The notes beneath the pieces were generated by a model. That model did no database searches, was not told the origin of the DNA, and was given only the letters and a program-made list of their open reading frames with translations. Made by a program: the position numbers and the translations under genes. DNA of 64,000 nt, from positions 21,744,626-21,808,625 of the forward strand of contig CM068314.1 in the NCBI GenBank assembly GCA_034766995.1. The letters run 5' to 3'. The stretch is from Acanthacorydalis orientalis. Taxonomy: Eukaryota > Arthropoda > Insecta > Megaloptera > Corydalidae. The stretch's first letter is position 1. Each line of letters begins with the position of its first letter. Of the stretch, positions 23,600-35,161 are shown piece by piece.

Positions 23600-24060
23600 T
23601 TCAAAATAATACAATATGCACGCACCAAAACAAGCTATTTCTAGGTCAACAGTAAACTTGCACTTTTGTACAAGAAATACGATTCTGCCCAAAACCTACG
23701 GCTATCTACTTCCACCATTATCGATAAGTTTGTCAAAGGAACGGTTGCATTCTGTACAATGAGAGCCACAATACATTAGTAGAGATGCTACGGAACTACG
23801 ACCCTCGAGCGTTGTACTATCTGACAAGCGGTCGAGGCTTCTTGTTCCGAACAATGAACCGTCCCGTGGTTCTTCATCGCACCCTTGGGATAAATGCTAG
23901 CCGTTTCGCTGATACAATTATTTCAAAAATGTTCTATTTATTCAAAAATATTTATACTGTACGGCGAGGAAAAGTGCCGGGTTTAATGCACAGTTGTCGC
24001 TTTAAAGCTCCCATACGGAAAATTTTATGATCGTAGAGTTGTACTTGTTGCGAAGAATGT
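23600..24060. other. GC-enriched unique segment, possible promoter or exon
   Basis: The segment is richer in GC than its surroundings, with no transposon similarity. The palindrome TATCGATA lies at 23719-23726; it is the DNA-replication-related element of insect core promoters, if this is an insect. An 81-codon plus-strand frame (23785-24030, MLRNYDPRALYYLTSGRGFL onward) has a more ordinary amino-acid mix than the AT noise elsewhere, but I recognise no domain. Either a host promoter/first exon or a fragment of an unknown repeat would fit. Confidence 0.25.
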
Positions 24061-24185
24061 TGTGATATTATAATATTTTCCAGTTTGCAAATCGTCACGA
24101 ACGTAAATAATGCTTAGTACTAGTTTTATCATAATAATGTGATCACAGCATTGATTCTTTCATTTTATATAAGCAGTCTTTTATC

Positions 24186-24194
<9 letters not shown>

Positions 24195-24219
<25 letters not shown>
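24195..24219. repeat. (TA)n microsatellite
   Basis: TA run directly abutting the 5' end of a mariner derivative. Confidence 0.92.
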
Positions 24220-24770
24220 AGGTTGGTAGGAAAATAATTGCGGTTTTTGTTTTCTAAATTCTAACCTTAATTTTTTAATGAAAGTGTCATTTCATTGTAT
24301 TCATGTTAATATGATTTTAAAATGCATTTTTCGGTCTGTATTTTGGTAACATTGATTTTAGTTTTATTAATAATTTTGCTTTAAATTGGACTATTGAATT
24401 AAAGATGGAAAAGAAGTTAATAAGAGGATTTTTGTGAGTTTAAAACGGGTAGTAAAGCAGCAGAAACTATACTGCTCGTAAACTATACGATGCTTTTAGT
24501 GTGGGTACTGTTAAGGAACGTACGGTGCAATGGTGAATGGTGGTTCCAAAAATTTCGTGCTGAGGACGAGAGCCTTGACGATAAAGAAGGTCGTGGGCGT
24601 GCTTATTCAATTCATAACGAACTGAAGGCATTAGTTGAATCAGAACCATGCATAAAAATTCGAAAGCTTGCACAAGAGTTAAGTGTTAGTCATCCAACAG
24701 TTCTGGATCACGAAAAAAATGTATTGGAATTTTAAAATCATCAACCGCAAATATTTTTCTTCCAACCTAA
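24219..24770 (+). mobile_element. Mariner internal-deletion derivative, family A
   Basis: The left end contains GGTTGGTAGGAAAATAATTG followed by CGGTTTTTGTTTTC. The right end, reverse complemented, reads TTAGGTTGGAAGAAAAATAT with TTGCGG nearby. A TA follows at 24771-24772. The ends resemble those of the mariner lineage that gave rise to the human SETMAR transposase domain. At about 552 bp it lacks all of the catalytic domain and shares its deletion point with the copies at 43.6, 55.4 and 57.5 kb. Confidence 0.92.
24405..24735 (+). pseudogene. Mariner DNA-binding region, frameshifted
   Basis: It starts MEKKLIRGFL and is stopped at once by a small deletion in the T-run. A downstream frame (24490-24735) reads EWWFQKFRAEDESLDDKEGR, then KALVESEPCIKIRKLAQELS and VSHPTVLDH, the linker and second helix-turn-helix of a mariner transposase. 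It ends by running into the shared 3' tail. No catalytic residues are present. The minus-strand frame here is a shadow. Confidence 0.9.
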
Positions 24771-24772
24771 TA

Positions 24773-25974
24773 TTTTATTTATAAGACTAGGGGTTAAGTG
24801 CCAAATATGTGGTTACAAATGCATACATATTAAAAAAATATTTATTATTTTTCGCTTCTAGGCTGTTAATACTTGAATTAACTATGCATGTTTAAACTAA
24901 AGAACGAGGTTCATTATCTCAATAAAATTTCAATATCCAAAGAATAATAATAATTAAAAAAAAATTAAATGTCAATCAATTGCAATGTTTTTATTTCATA
25001 CGAAATTTATCGTTATAAGAAGTCACATGCGTATATATAATGTATGTATGTATATATATATATATGTACATATATGATTACTATAATAATGCTGCTAAAC
25101 AGCCAAACAGTGCGTTATATTCGAATAATAAATGGTATGTATTCTGAACTTATCGAATTTGATTAAAATAGCAATCACGTTATCAGGGGAAAGTGAACAT
25201 TGAACGTCGATTCTTGTAGAATTAGTGTTTTGTCTCTTCGAATTATGTAACAAATTTAAACATTCATCAGTCGTTTACTTAAATATATATATAGAATACA
25301 ATGAAGTATATATATATATATATAGAATGAACTACAAATTGATCGTAACAACAACCACAATATATCTAGATTTAAGGCATGTCAAATATGGCTGCAATTT
25401 CCGTCACTATAATTTCATTGAGTATAACCTGAAACCCACTAAGCAAATTCTATTTTCGCTTACACCGTACAACCGACCTTCCCTTCAAGAGAGCAGCGTC
25501 GTGCTATGCGTTGAATATTTAATCGGCACACTGGGTTAGAATTTTATGCGCGTGACTTCGTTTTCGACTCTTATAACAAATTTAAAACTCAGATGTTATA
25601 ACGTTTCGATCAAGTACGATGAATTCGACTAAAGATTATGAAATTTATATAAATTGCGTGTTTGTTTGTTGTACGACATATTTTTTAACTTTTTTTATGT
25701 ATAGAACGAATATCATTTATTTTGTTGTATAATTTTGACTAAATTTTATAATGAATATTTAGCATTTTTTACCAAATTGTAGCTTTTTTTTATCAAATAT
25801 AGTAAAGAATTAATATATTATAACATATTAAATATAATAATAAATATGAAGTTAAGTACCTATTTTCGATATGAATAGAAAGAAATAATTTTATTTATAA
25901 ATATAATAATAAGAAAATATCAGATTTTTCAATTTATGATTAGTTTTTATGATATTTCAATTATGATTAAAAAG
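24773..25974. other. AT-rich DNA, no gene seen
   Basis: Short (TA)n runs lie near 25052-25066 and 25308-25323. A 104-codon frame at 25225-25539 contains microsatellite-derived YIYIY and shows no domain. The 25430-25640 part is slightly GC-enriched. Nothing is recognised. Confidence 0.45.
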
Positions 25975-26200
25975 ATGGCGGCTTCGAGTCGACGAAGTTG
26001 TAATGCATTTTCTGATCTTTTCCACTGTTTTAGTATTTTTTACATTTTTCATGCAACACAACACCTACCCCCAAAGCTGAACATTGTCGCGGCTTGGCAG
26101 CATTTTTTTCAACTGAAATGCAAAAAATATGCAATGTCTAATATGATGCTTTTTGTTCGCCAGCGTGTTCACTACTCTTTTGTGACATTATACCAACAGC

Positions 26201-26240
<40 letters not shown>

Positions 26241-26370
26241 ATGTGTGCTTTTAAATGGTAAGTTTTGCACAACAAAATGCTAAAACGGTGAGAAAATACT
26301 TTAATTTAAAACAAAGTTATGATTAATTCAATTTAAAGGTACAAATTAATTTTTATACCTAATATGTGTA
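25975..26370 (-). mobile_element. Mariner internal-deletion derivative, family B
   Basis: The 5' end at about 26370 reads, on the minus strand, TTAGGTATAAAAATTAATTT, then TACCTTTAAATTGAATTAAT, matching the 8.4 kb copy. The minus-strand sequence reads NTKTVEKIRKCITTSSTRS towards 25975, the same transposase tail as in the 8.4 kb copy. Its last part and the right inverted end are not recognisable. A (TA)n array has grown inside it at 26205-26232. The 115-codon frame on the plus strand is an antisense shadow of this element. Confidence 0.75.
26205..26232. repeat. (TA)n microsatellite inside a mariner derivative
   Basis: TA run followed by TGTGTGTATGTGTG, interrupting the family B element. Confidence 0.9.
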
Positions 26371-26377
26371 TACATAT

Positions 26378-26380
<3 letters not shown>

Positions 26381-26432
<52 letters not shown>
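26381..26432. repeat. (TA)n microsatellite
   Basis: Long TA run next to the 5' terminus of the family B element. Confidence 0.93.
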
Positions 26433-26434
<2 letters not shown>

Positions 26435-26514
26435 TAATCAGAAGCAAAATCATTTTCTTATTAACAAGTTATATAGTAGTGAAACTTCTTTAGTCGCGTT
26501 AAAAGTAAATTTTC

Positions 26515-26640
26515 ATGGCCGAGAAGGAAAAGTGTTACGGAAGTTATGACGTGTGGAGTGGGTGAGTAGAGATAGATGATGGCTCATGCGTAGAGAGCAG
26601 AAGCGAGCGACAGTTTAATTAACTGTGTCACTACGTTCAT
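26515..26640. other. GC-enriched unique segment
   Basis: Roughly 125 bp at about 50% GC, including GTGGGTGAGTAGAG, which contains a consensus-like 5' splice site (GGGTGAGT). It could be the end of a non-coding exon, but no ORF or partner site supports that, so this is a compositional observation only. Confidence 0.2.
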
Positions 26641-28034
26641 CAATATGACTGTTCCACAATTCCAGTTATTACTTTCGTTACTTTCTTTGAAGTGAAACAA
26701 ACAAAATTTACAATATATAAAAAAATATTGTAAATAATTAATGTTGAGTACGAATCAATTTTAATTTTATTAACAAAAACAGCATTTCTGAAAATCAACA
26801 TTGAAAAATTTTGTGCAAATATATATATATATATATATATATAAAGTATTACATTATGAAAACTATTCACCGTTCCGAAATGTCTATACATCAATGTTTT
26901 ACGTTATGAATTGATTGAAAATATTGTCAAAGATGTAAATCGTTTAAACCGTAAGAAGTGTATAACGCATCCATGCCAATGTATAAAATATAAAAATGTC
27001 TATGTCGAAGACAATGTTAACAATAGCATACAACAACCAATATAGACATCGCGTGTTACAAAAACGTAATGTATTTTATGTTGTCGGGGAAAATGTTTGC
27101 AGAAAAATCACTGTGATTTTAACATGTCAACCTCGAATGTATGACGTCATGTAAAGATGGATGTAATATTACTAAGAAAACTTGTTTTATATTAAAGTGA
27201 ATAATATGTTTCCTTTCATGAAAATGTCACAGAATGTGTTTTGATACATATTTTCGTTATACATTCTTTATTATATTTGTGTACTTTTTTCATGCGTCAT
27301 GAACAATTTTAATGAAATTATTATTTTTATGCAATACAGAAAAATGTTTAATACAAATACATATGCATATATTAAAGTACCTTTACAATTTAATTCATCT
27401 GTATCTTCTCAAATTCTATTTAGAATATCATTACTGTTTGATATTTATATTAAACCGTTCATTCCTTTAAATTAAACTGCAAAAATGGATTCGATTTAAA
27501 AAGTACAAATCAATAGACAGCACGAAACCGCAGTTTAAATCAGGTTGACAATAAGTGATTTGAAAGCACTATTGTTTCTTGTTCTGTAAAAGACATTGTA
27601 ACATCTTACAGAAACCATGTCTCTTTTATTTCATTCTTGTAAAGGAAGACACGAAAATATATTCTAAATAATCTCCCGAAATCGTTTTCCACTTTTAATA
27701 ATAGCCTCTCATTCATCATTTTCAAAAAAATGAGAGTTGACTGTTTGAGATAAGGATTTGGTAAAAAAAATTACTGAACTTCACTTATTTTTTACAATTT
27801 ATTAAATTGTATTGTTTATAATACTACTTTAACGAAAACTGTTAGAGCCGTCACAATTTTGTGATTTAATAATAAATTTATTTTCAAAATGAACAAGTAT
27901 TAAATATAATTAACATACATATTTATAAACATATTATAAATATATATTAGTAAACATACAAAAAAAAATAATCAAAAATCCATTAATAATTACAAACTCG
28001 GTATGAGTTTTAATTAATCCTCATATATTTCATG

Positions 28035-28072
<38 letters not shown>

Positions 28073-29020
28073 TTATTTATATAAAATACTTATAGATTAT
28101 GATATATGATGATGTAAAATTATGATTTATTAAATATTATAATTAAATAGAAAAATTAGATAATTATGTAATAAATAGTCAAATAAAAATTAGTGATCAC
28201 TTTATGTACAACATTCGATTTATTTATTTTTTGTTTCTAGTTACAAATAATGTATGATTTATAGTCATACATTAATATACAAATATTAGTTTTAATCAAT
28301 GGATGACATTTGTTTGATTTATGTAGAACTCCTATTATAAATATAATGTTTCAGTTTTACATCGATAAATAATTTTAAAACAGAGTAAGATTTCTGATAT
28401 ATATATATTTTGAATGGATCTAAACGCATTACTAATAGAAGTACTGATATTTATTTCATTACTTTTCGGTACAAATTATTTTAAAATTAAAGTCTATTAA
28501 TTTTGTATTTTTACATATAATTTCGTTGCATTAATTAATAATTAAACACTATCGACTAATTGGAGAAAAGATTATTTTTTTAAAATGATAGCATTCAATG
28601 AGCTTCAATTGTTTTTTTTAAAAAAAAGCAGTCGTATTTTTAGTTTTATTTAATAATTCACTCATACAATAAATCTTTTTACACCTATTTCTTTCACATA
28701 TTCTTACTCTGTACAAAATATTTTGTCAGTTCATTTTTCTGAATTGAAAACCATTCTACTTTATCATTAAAACTACATTGAAGATTCATATATACAGACC
28801 TATATATATATATACTCAATTTTTCAAGTCATTTAGGAATATTTATCCAGAACATATTCTTAAGAATGAGGTTTATCATGATTACATAAAGAACAGTTTC
28901 GTAGAAGATCTATTTTGCTCAGTACATCTTTAAAACTAACTCAATATAGAACTGTGGACTGGTACCGAAATATGCATGAACCAAAATCCATCTGAGAGTA
29001 TGATCGTTATTTAACCGCGA
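26641..29020. other. AT-rich DNA, no gene seen
   Basis: (TA)n runs lie at 26819-26842 and 28041-28069. A perfect TGACGTCA (CRE-type palindrome) lies at 27142-27149 in a slightly GC-richer patch. No ORF, RNA gene or transposon end supported. Confidence 0.45.
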
Positions 29021-29114
29021 TTGAATATACATACATTATATATGTATATATATGTATATATATATATATATAAATATATGTTTATATATATAAATATATG
29101 TTTATATATATAAA

Positions 29115-29162
<48 letters not shown>

Positions 29163-29210
29163 TATGTATATATATATAAAAATATATATATATATGTTTA
29201 TATATATAAA

Positions 29211-29267
<57 letters not shown>

Positions 29268-29293
29268 ATATGTATATATGTATATATGTATAG
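29021..29293. repeat. Compound TA-rich satellite-like array
   Basis: About 270 bp of TA repeats organised into higher-order units. AAATATATGTTTATATATAT recurs with about 24-bp spacing on the left, pure TA runs lie in the middle, and a TATATATG (8-bp) unit is repeated at the right edge. Both strands give long tyrosine/isoleucine open frames, which are artefacts. Confidence 0.93.
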
Positions 29294-29648
29294 AATGAAT
29301 AATACTAAATATTTCGTGATTTACCTCTTTGTGGATATATCCATACAAGTCTCGACCTGAAACACTAATAAAAAGCACTTGAATTCACTTATCTAGTGTT
29401 AAGAAAACCGTTCACTAAAAATTCAAAGAAACCGAATAAATCGTAAAGAATAAACCGAAAAACCCACTAACTATAATATATCAAAATATTCTGTAACAGT
29501 ATGTTTATAATAAATATATTAAAAAGTTATAGATTCTATAAATAATTCCACTTTTTTCGATTAGTACACTCAATATTTCAAACCTTCTAACAAGTTATCG
29601 AACCACATTTCATTTCTTTACAGCACACAAATAACCACATTTATGTCT

Positions 29649-29702
<54 letters not shown>

Positions 29703-30536
29703 GCGAGAAAGAGATAGAAATATTAAAATACAATTACTTGTTGAATAAAAAACGCTATTTTGAAAATATAATTGCATTCGGAACACTTTTGTCAACTCGA
29801 ATATTTATCACCAATCGTAAATCTCTAAAGAAAATACAAAGAGTCCTCACGACTATTTTGGGATTTAAAAGTTTGAAAACTAAAAGTACAAACTGTCGTT
29901 TAAGATTGAAGATTGACCGAACTGATACAAACTGCTACTAGCTACGAACTAACATATTACCTTTTTAGTATGTTGTTAACAATACAATTTAATTCATACC
30001 AATAAATGTATAAAGTACAGTTAGAAATATGTGACGTAATTTTTACAACCAATAATAAATAATCTTCAGTACTTCTATATTCAGTTTTATATGAAACTAT
30101 ACGCTATACAATTACAAATAAATTATATAATATTTCATTTCTACAGATATGCATTTTTGAAGTATTGTCAATTCTATTACTTTATTATATATTATATTTA
30201 TAGAAGAAGATATAAAATTTTAATTTATATTGTAACTTGGTGTACATGTACAATTTTGGTACAATTAATTTTAAACATTGCTATAAATACTATTATATAT
30301 AAAATTTATTGTTAGTCATACTGAGCTATAGTACGTTATCACATGAAAGAAAATAATGATTAACGAAATCAAAAAAGAAAAAATATATATATTCTAATAC
30401 TTCTATTACGTTGTAAAAACCAAACATTCACAGAAATGTTTATACAGTACGGAATTTACATTACACAAATCGTGAAACACACTACTGCACACGCATTATT
30501 TTTTTTAATTTTCATTTAAAATAAATTATATTATAT

Positions 30537-30583
<47 letters not shown>

Positions 30584-31549
30584 ATGTATGTATATATATA
30601 TATATATGTAAATATATTGATAACTATTTTATTATATAGTATGATGCTCGTTATAGTATCTATAGTATTATATATAAACATAAAAAATGTACATATCCTG
30701 ATAACAGAATTTTAGAAATATACTCTTCGCCTCAATATAAAGTAACCCACATTCACATTCATTTCAATAATGCAATGATTAATATTTACTTTGTAAATAA
30801 AACAATTAAAAAAAATAAGGTAAATCATTATTAATGTTAAAATTGAATACTCTTATCCAAATGACTGTTAATAATTGTCAACGAAAAATGAATCAGTTGG
30901 CATTCTGGATACTGTGGAAGTATGAAAATATGAGCAATAATATTAGTTAATAATTGAAGTAGTTATTAAATAGTTTTTCGAAAATGGATTCGATATTCTT
31001 CTACTGTAAATAACACTATTTAAAATATGTTTTATAAGAATTAAAATACTAACTTAGCCGAAGCGAACATTATTTGTACTTTGCCTTAATGCCAGGTGTT
31101 AACAAAATCGCATGACATAAACACATTTTTAATCTAACAACTTTCATTCGGAGGTTTTAGTGCATACGTAATTAATTGTAATAGACAGTTTTATGTGTTC
31201 CCATTATTAAGAATATTTCTACCTATTTTCATTGGGCATTTATGTGAATATCTTTACTAGTAAACAATTGAAATATTTTAATATTACAGAAACAAATTAT
31301 TTACTTATAACAGAAAATGAGATCAGACTATCGAATAAATATTAAATCTCCATATCGCTATCAGCATAGAGTATATTTTTTCGCCGTTGTATTCTGTACT
31401 ATTACAATACAATAAAATCTTTTTAATTTGTATACGTCTACCTTACATATACAAGTAAACGTTTCAATAAACTTCTGATATGAATAATCAATTATTCATA
31501 AACATTCAATCTCTTATTACCATATTTGTTTACTTGTTTATATTCTAAA
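29294..31549. other. AT-rich DNA with microsatellites, no gene seen
   Basis: (TA)n arrays lie at 29652-29698 and 30540-30608, the latter with TGTA interruptions. Small frames at 29738-29941 and 30091-30315 have no recognisable domain. Confidence 0.5.

Positions 31550-31590
<41 letters not shown>
31550..31590. repeat. (TA)n microsatellite
   Basis: Uninterrupted TA run 30 bp left of the second hAT element. Confidence 0.93.
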
Positions 31591-31592
<2 letters not shown>

Positions 31593-31620
31593 TAAAAAAA
31601 TATTATCATTTCTCTTATAC

Positions 31621-32578
31621 CAATAGTGTCAAACACGCGGCCCGAAAGACTTTAGAATGCACCCTCAGGCCAAAGATTGAAGTTGATTTTATTAAAATAA
31701 TAAAACGAAATTTAAAAAAAATATAAAATACATTTTGAATACTTTTCAAATTATAGAAGTATATAATGAATACCGTTTTATGGTCATTTCCGATTTAGTT
31801 TATTTTCCTACATGCAAAAATTATCAAGAATTATTTCGATGTTAGGGAATATATTACGGTTGTGATTTTAGAAAATATGCTTCAAATATTGAAGAATTAT
31901 TATTTGAATTTGAAAACCGATTTGAATGATTCAAGGCATGTGAAAATGATTTTTTGCTATTTAGTACTTCGTTCTCTTTTAACACCGAAGAAGAAGATAG
32001 TAACATCCAAATGTAATTAACTGAAATTCAGTGCAACACGGTGCTAAAAGAAAAGTATAATGAAGTTTGTATTCCAGATTTTTATTTGGATTAGTTAAAA
32101 AAATTTATTGAAGTGCGTATGTTTGTAGCAAGAAACTTACCAATGTTTGGTAGTACATACCTATGTGAACAATTATGTTCCCTTTTAAATACTAATAAGA
32201 TTTCACATTGACAAATAAACATTTAACATCTATAATAAAAATATCTTTATCACAAAAAATTACACCCGACTTTGATAAAATAGTTTCTACCAAAAGATAC
32301 CAAGTTTCTAGCAAAACATAATATTTTTTTTAATTTCTCTAATTTAAATTTTTGTTGTAACATTTGATAACAATGCCAATAATAATATATTTTTTTAATT
32401 TTTATAAATTCATTAAAGAAAAAATAAATGTAAAATTTAAATCAGTTATTTTCGAATATAAATAAAACATCTTTTTTCACTTGTTAAATTTTTTTTTGAT
32501 GACTTTTTTTGTCTGCAGCCCGCAGACTCTGAAACTGAATTTGGTTACTCGTGTTCATATATGAGTTTGACACCACTG
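31621..32578 (+). mobile_element. hAT transposon, internally deleted (GTF2IRD2-type lineage)
   Basis: The left end reads CAATAGTGTCAAACACGCGG and the reverse complement of the right end reads CAGTGGTGTCAAACTCATAT, a typical hAT inverted end. Candidate 8-bp target duplications are TCTTATAC (31613-31620) and TTCTACAC (32579-32586), with three differences. The subterminal GCGGCCCG and GCAGCCCGC words are the only GC-rich parts. At 958 bp the element has lost its zinc finger and most of its catalytic region. Confidence 0.88.
31864..32223 (+). pseudogene. hAT transposase C-terminal dimerisation domain
   Basis: One frame reads with few stops: LLFEFENRFE, FKACENDFLLFSTSFSFN, TEEEDSNIQM, LTEIQCNTVLKEKYNEV, FVARNLPMFGSTYLCEQLCS and LLNTNKISH. 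The M-F-G-S-T-Y-x-C-E-Q motif is the conserved hAT dimerisation core of the GTF2IRD2/SCAND3-like transposases. Five or so in-frame stops and no start codon make it a pseudogene, but the absence of frameshifts suggests it is younger than the 21 kb element. Confidence 0.92.
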
Positions 32579-32699
32579 TTCTACACAGACATTTTAAAAT
32601 TAAATTATTAATTTAAATTTATTTCGTCTATATTATTCACCGAAATATTGAATCAATAAGTATTTTTAACATTAGCTATGTCTTTATAAGTTTATAAGA

Positions 32700-32945
32700 A
32701 ACATCACCGTATCATCTGATCTCGGCCGGTATCTATTAATGATAAGCCTACTATCGTTTATCATGCGTGACCGTACATGACCATTCATTAGCCTACAGGT
32801 TAATGCAGTTATCTGTGATGTGGCACGTGGAGCCATAAATAAATGTTGGGTACTGTGCCATGACCAGTTATCACAATCCAGCTCCCATCTATCACACTCA
32901 ATGTGTCTTATCGTAAATAAAGATACTACTTTTACAGTGCGACCA
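32700..32945. promoter_or_regulatory. Candidate enhancer: cluster of GATA-type sites with E-box
   Basis: In about 210 bp I count GATAAG (32741), GTTTATCATG (32756), AGTTATCTG (32807), AGTTATCAC (32867), CTATCAC (32889) and CTTATCG (32907). All contain a GATA core on one strand or the other. They are accompanied by the E-box CACGTG (32824-32829) and a forkhead-like GTAAATAAA (32913-32921). The segment is GC-enriched, unique in the window and has no transposon similarity. Site clustering in AT-rich DNA can arise by chance, so this is a motif-based inference. Confidence 0.35.
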
Positions 32946-33362
32946 CAAATATTTCTTCAATATTATAACAAAATAGAAAATATTCTAAAGTGATATATTA
33001 AAAATGCATTATGATTTCTTACCAAATATCCTGATTATTTTCAGTTTAACGTTAATGCGATCTGTATGAAAGTGCCTGTAAGGACTAATAAAACAATTAG
33101 TTTCAATAATTATTTAGAAACTGTAAAATGTGTAAGAATAATATACTATTAATCTAATTTTTTTCTGTACCAGTCACAAATTGTAGATATAAATCACACA
33201 TCTATTTTTTCAGCTCAATTTAATAAAACATTGGAATTAAAATCCATATTTGAAATGATATTTTTAAATACACAGTCATGCATTTTTAACAAATATCTGA
33301 TTTAATATCGAAATTTCGCAATAGTAGCTAGAAACTAGAAAACATTTTTATTAATTTTTTAT
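32946..33362. other. AT-rich DNA, no gene seen
   Basis: Nothing recognised on either strand. Confidence 0.5.
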
Positions 33363-33621
33363 TTTATAATCGACGCATGTAAATCAATCTGTTAGGGAAA
33401 TTTAATTCGAAATTTTAATATATATATATATATATATATGTATATGTATATTGATATAAAAATTTAATATAATATCACATCAAGTAATTTTTCATGAAAA
33501 AAATATTTTTTTCTTATTCTATGCCCTACTTCTTCATGAAATATTTTATTTTAATTTTTATATGTCATTCATTTATAATCGACGCATGTAAATCAATCTG
33601 TTAGGGTAATTTAATTCGAAA

Positions 33622-33682
<61 letters not shown>

Positions 33683-33784
33683 GTATATTGATATAAAAAT
33701 TTAATATAATACCACATCAAGTAATTTTTTATAAAAAAATATTTTTTTCTTATTCTATGCCCCACTTCTTCATAAAATACAATA
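33363..33784. repeat. Tandem duplication, two copies, period 209 bp
   Basis: Copy 1 starts at 33363 and copy 2 at 33572, both with TTTATAATCGACGCATGTAA. They stay close to identical through CAATCTGTTAGGG, a (TA)n array, GATATAAAAATTTAATATAA and CTTATTCTATGCCC, and end near CTTCTTCAT. Differences are few point changes, and the internal (TA)n is longer in copy 2 (33628-33686) than in copy 1 (33419-33452). This is a recent segmental duplication; no ORF is shared by the units apart from shadows. Confidence 0.92.
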
Positions 33785-35084
33785 AAACAAGTACGCATAT
33801 AAAATACCTATATAACAAATATGTTAGGATACAATAAGTCAACAAATAAAATATTATCAAAAAAAATCTTTTATCGAACATAAAACACAATTTCTTAGAT
33901 ATTGTACAAACAAATATAATATGTCACTGTAAATTTAGAAGGAAAAAACATGTGAGTCGATTTCAAAGAGTTTCAGTCTACGTCATATATGTAATAAATT
34001 GATATTACTTTCTTATGAATAATTCAAGTTTTAATATTTTCAGGTATATATAAATATCAATCGATATAACACGCAAAATATTTAATTGACAGCTTGTTGA
34101 ATTATTTGACAGAAAGATGAGTAGAGCAACGTTTGTTATAAATTAATTTCATATTTTTATATTTCATTCGAATATCATTATTGTAAAATGTTATGATTTC
34201 ACAATACGAATCTTTTATCTCTATTTATTTTACAATGATTTGTCGTTCAATAAACAGAAAAATAAGGAAAAAATGATTTTTATACGGAAATATATAAAAT
34301 AAAACAAAATAAATAGTAATATTTTCTCTTCGTCTTATAAAATGTCTATAATAAATAACAATTTGCTGACTCAAAATCTTTTTTATATAACAATGGTTTA
34401 TACTAAAGAAAATTCACACCATTTCATTAAAATATTGACCGACAACAGATAATCAAATATATGCATTTCAGTAAAAAACTTTTCAACTGAAAACCAATTT
34501 ATTTAAAAAATATTTTGTTAAAAAGCAAAAAATGGAACTACAAAAAACACTATTCTTGTTTTTTGCTAACAAAAAACATCATGATAGTAGATTGAATCTA
34601 TAAATAGATACTATCAATAGATATAAAAGATACTTTATTGATAAATTTGTAAATAAAGGTCAAAACAAACCATCTCTGGTAAATGATAAAAATCGAGGCT
34701 TGTAGAGAAAGTTCTGTTTAAAGCATTAAATAAAACAAACTTTGCAGATTACACAACCGTTTCACTATATCATTGTTCATTCAATACCACCTACAATCAT
34801 GATAACATTTAATCAATCGTTGAAACAATGAAAGCATACAAATATTTACATTACATCAACAAACATTCCTCTGTTTAGTTCGTTAATCAAATCAGATTCT
34901 ATTAGTTTTAGGTCAAATAATTTCAACATGTTATTATTTAAAAAAATATAAAATTTAGATTTACTAATTTAAAGATACATATTACAATAAATTTAAAGGA
35001 AAAATTAATAATATGTTATTTATTGTGTAATAATTTTGTCGTTATACGAATATGTTTCTTTTAAAAAAATATTTTTTAATTTTA

Positions 35085-35161
<77 letters not shown>

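Noticed and set aside
25936..26283. 115-codon plus-strand open frame starting MISFYDISIM
   Set aside because: It runs antisense through a minus-strand mariner derivative and ends in a TA array. The same segment is shared with non-coding copies at 8.4 and 16.4 kb.
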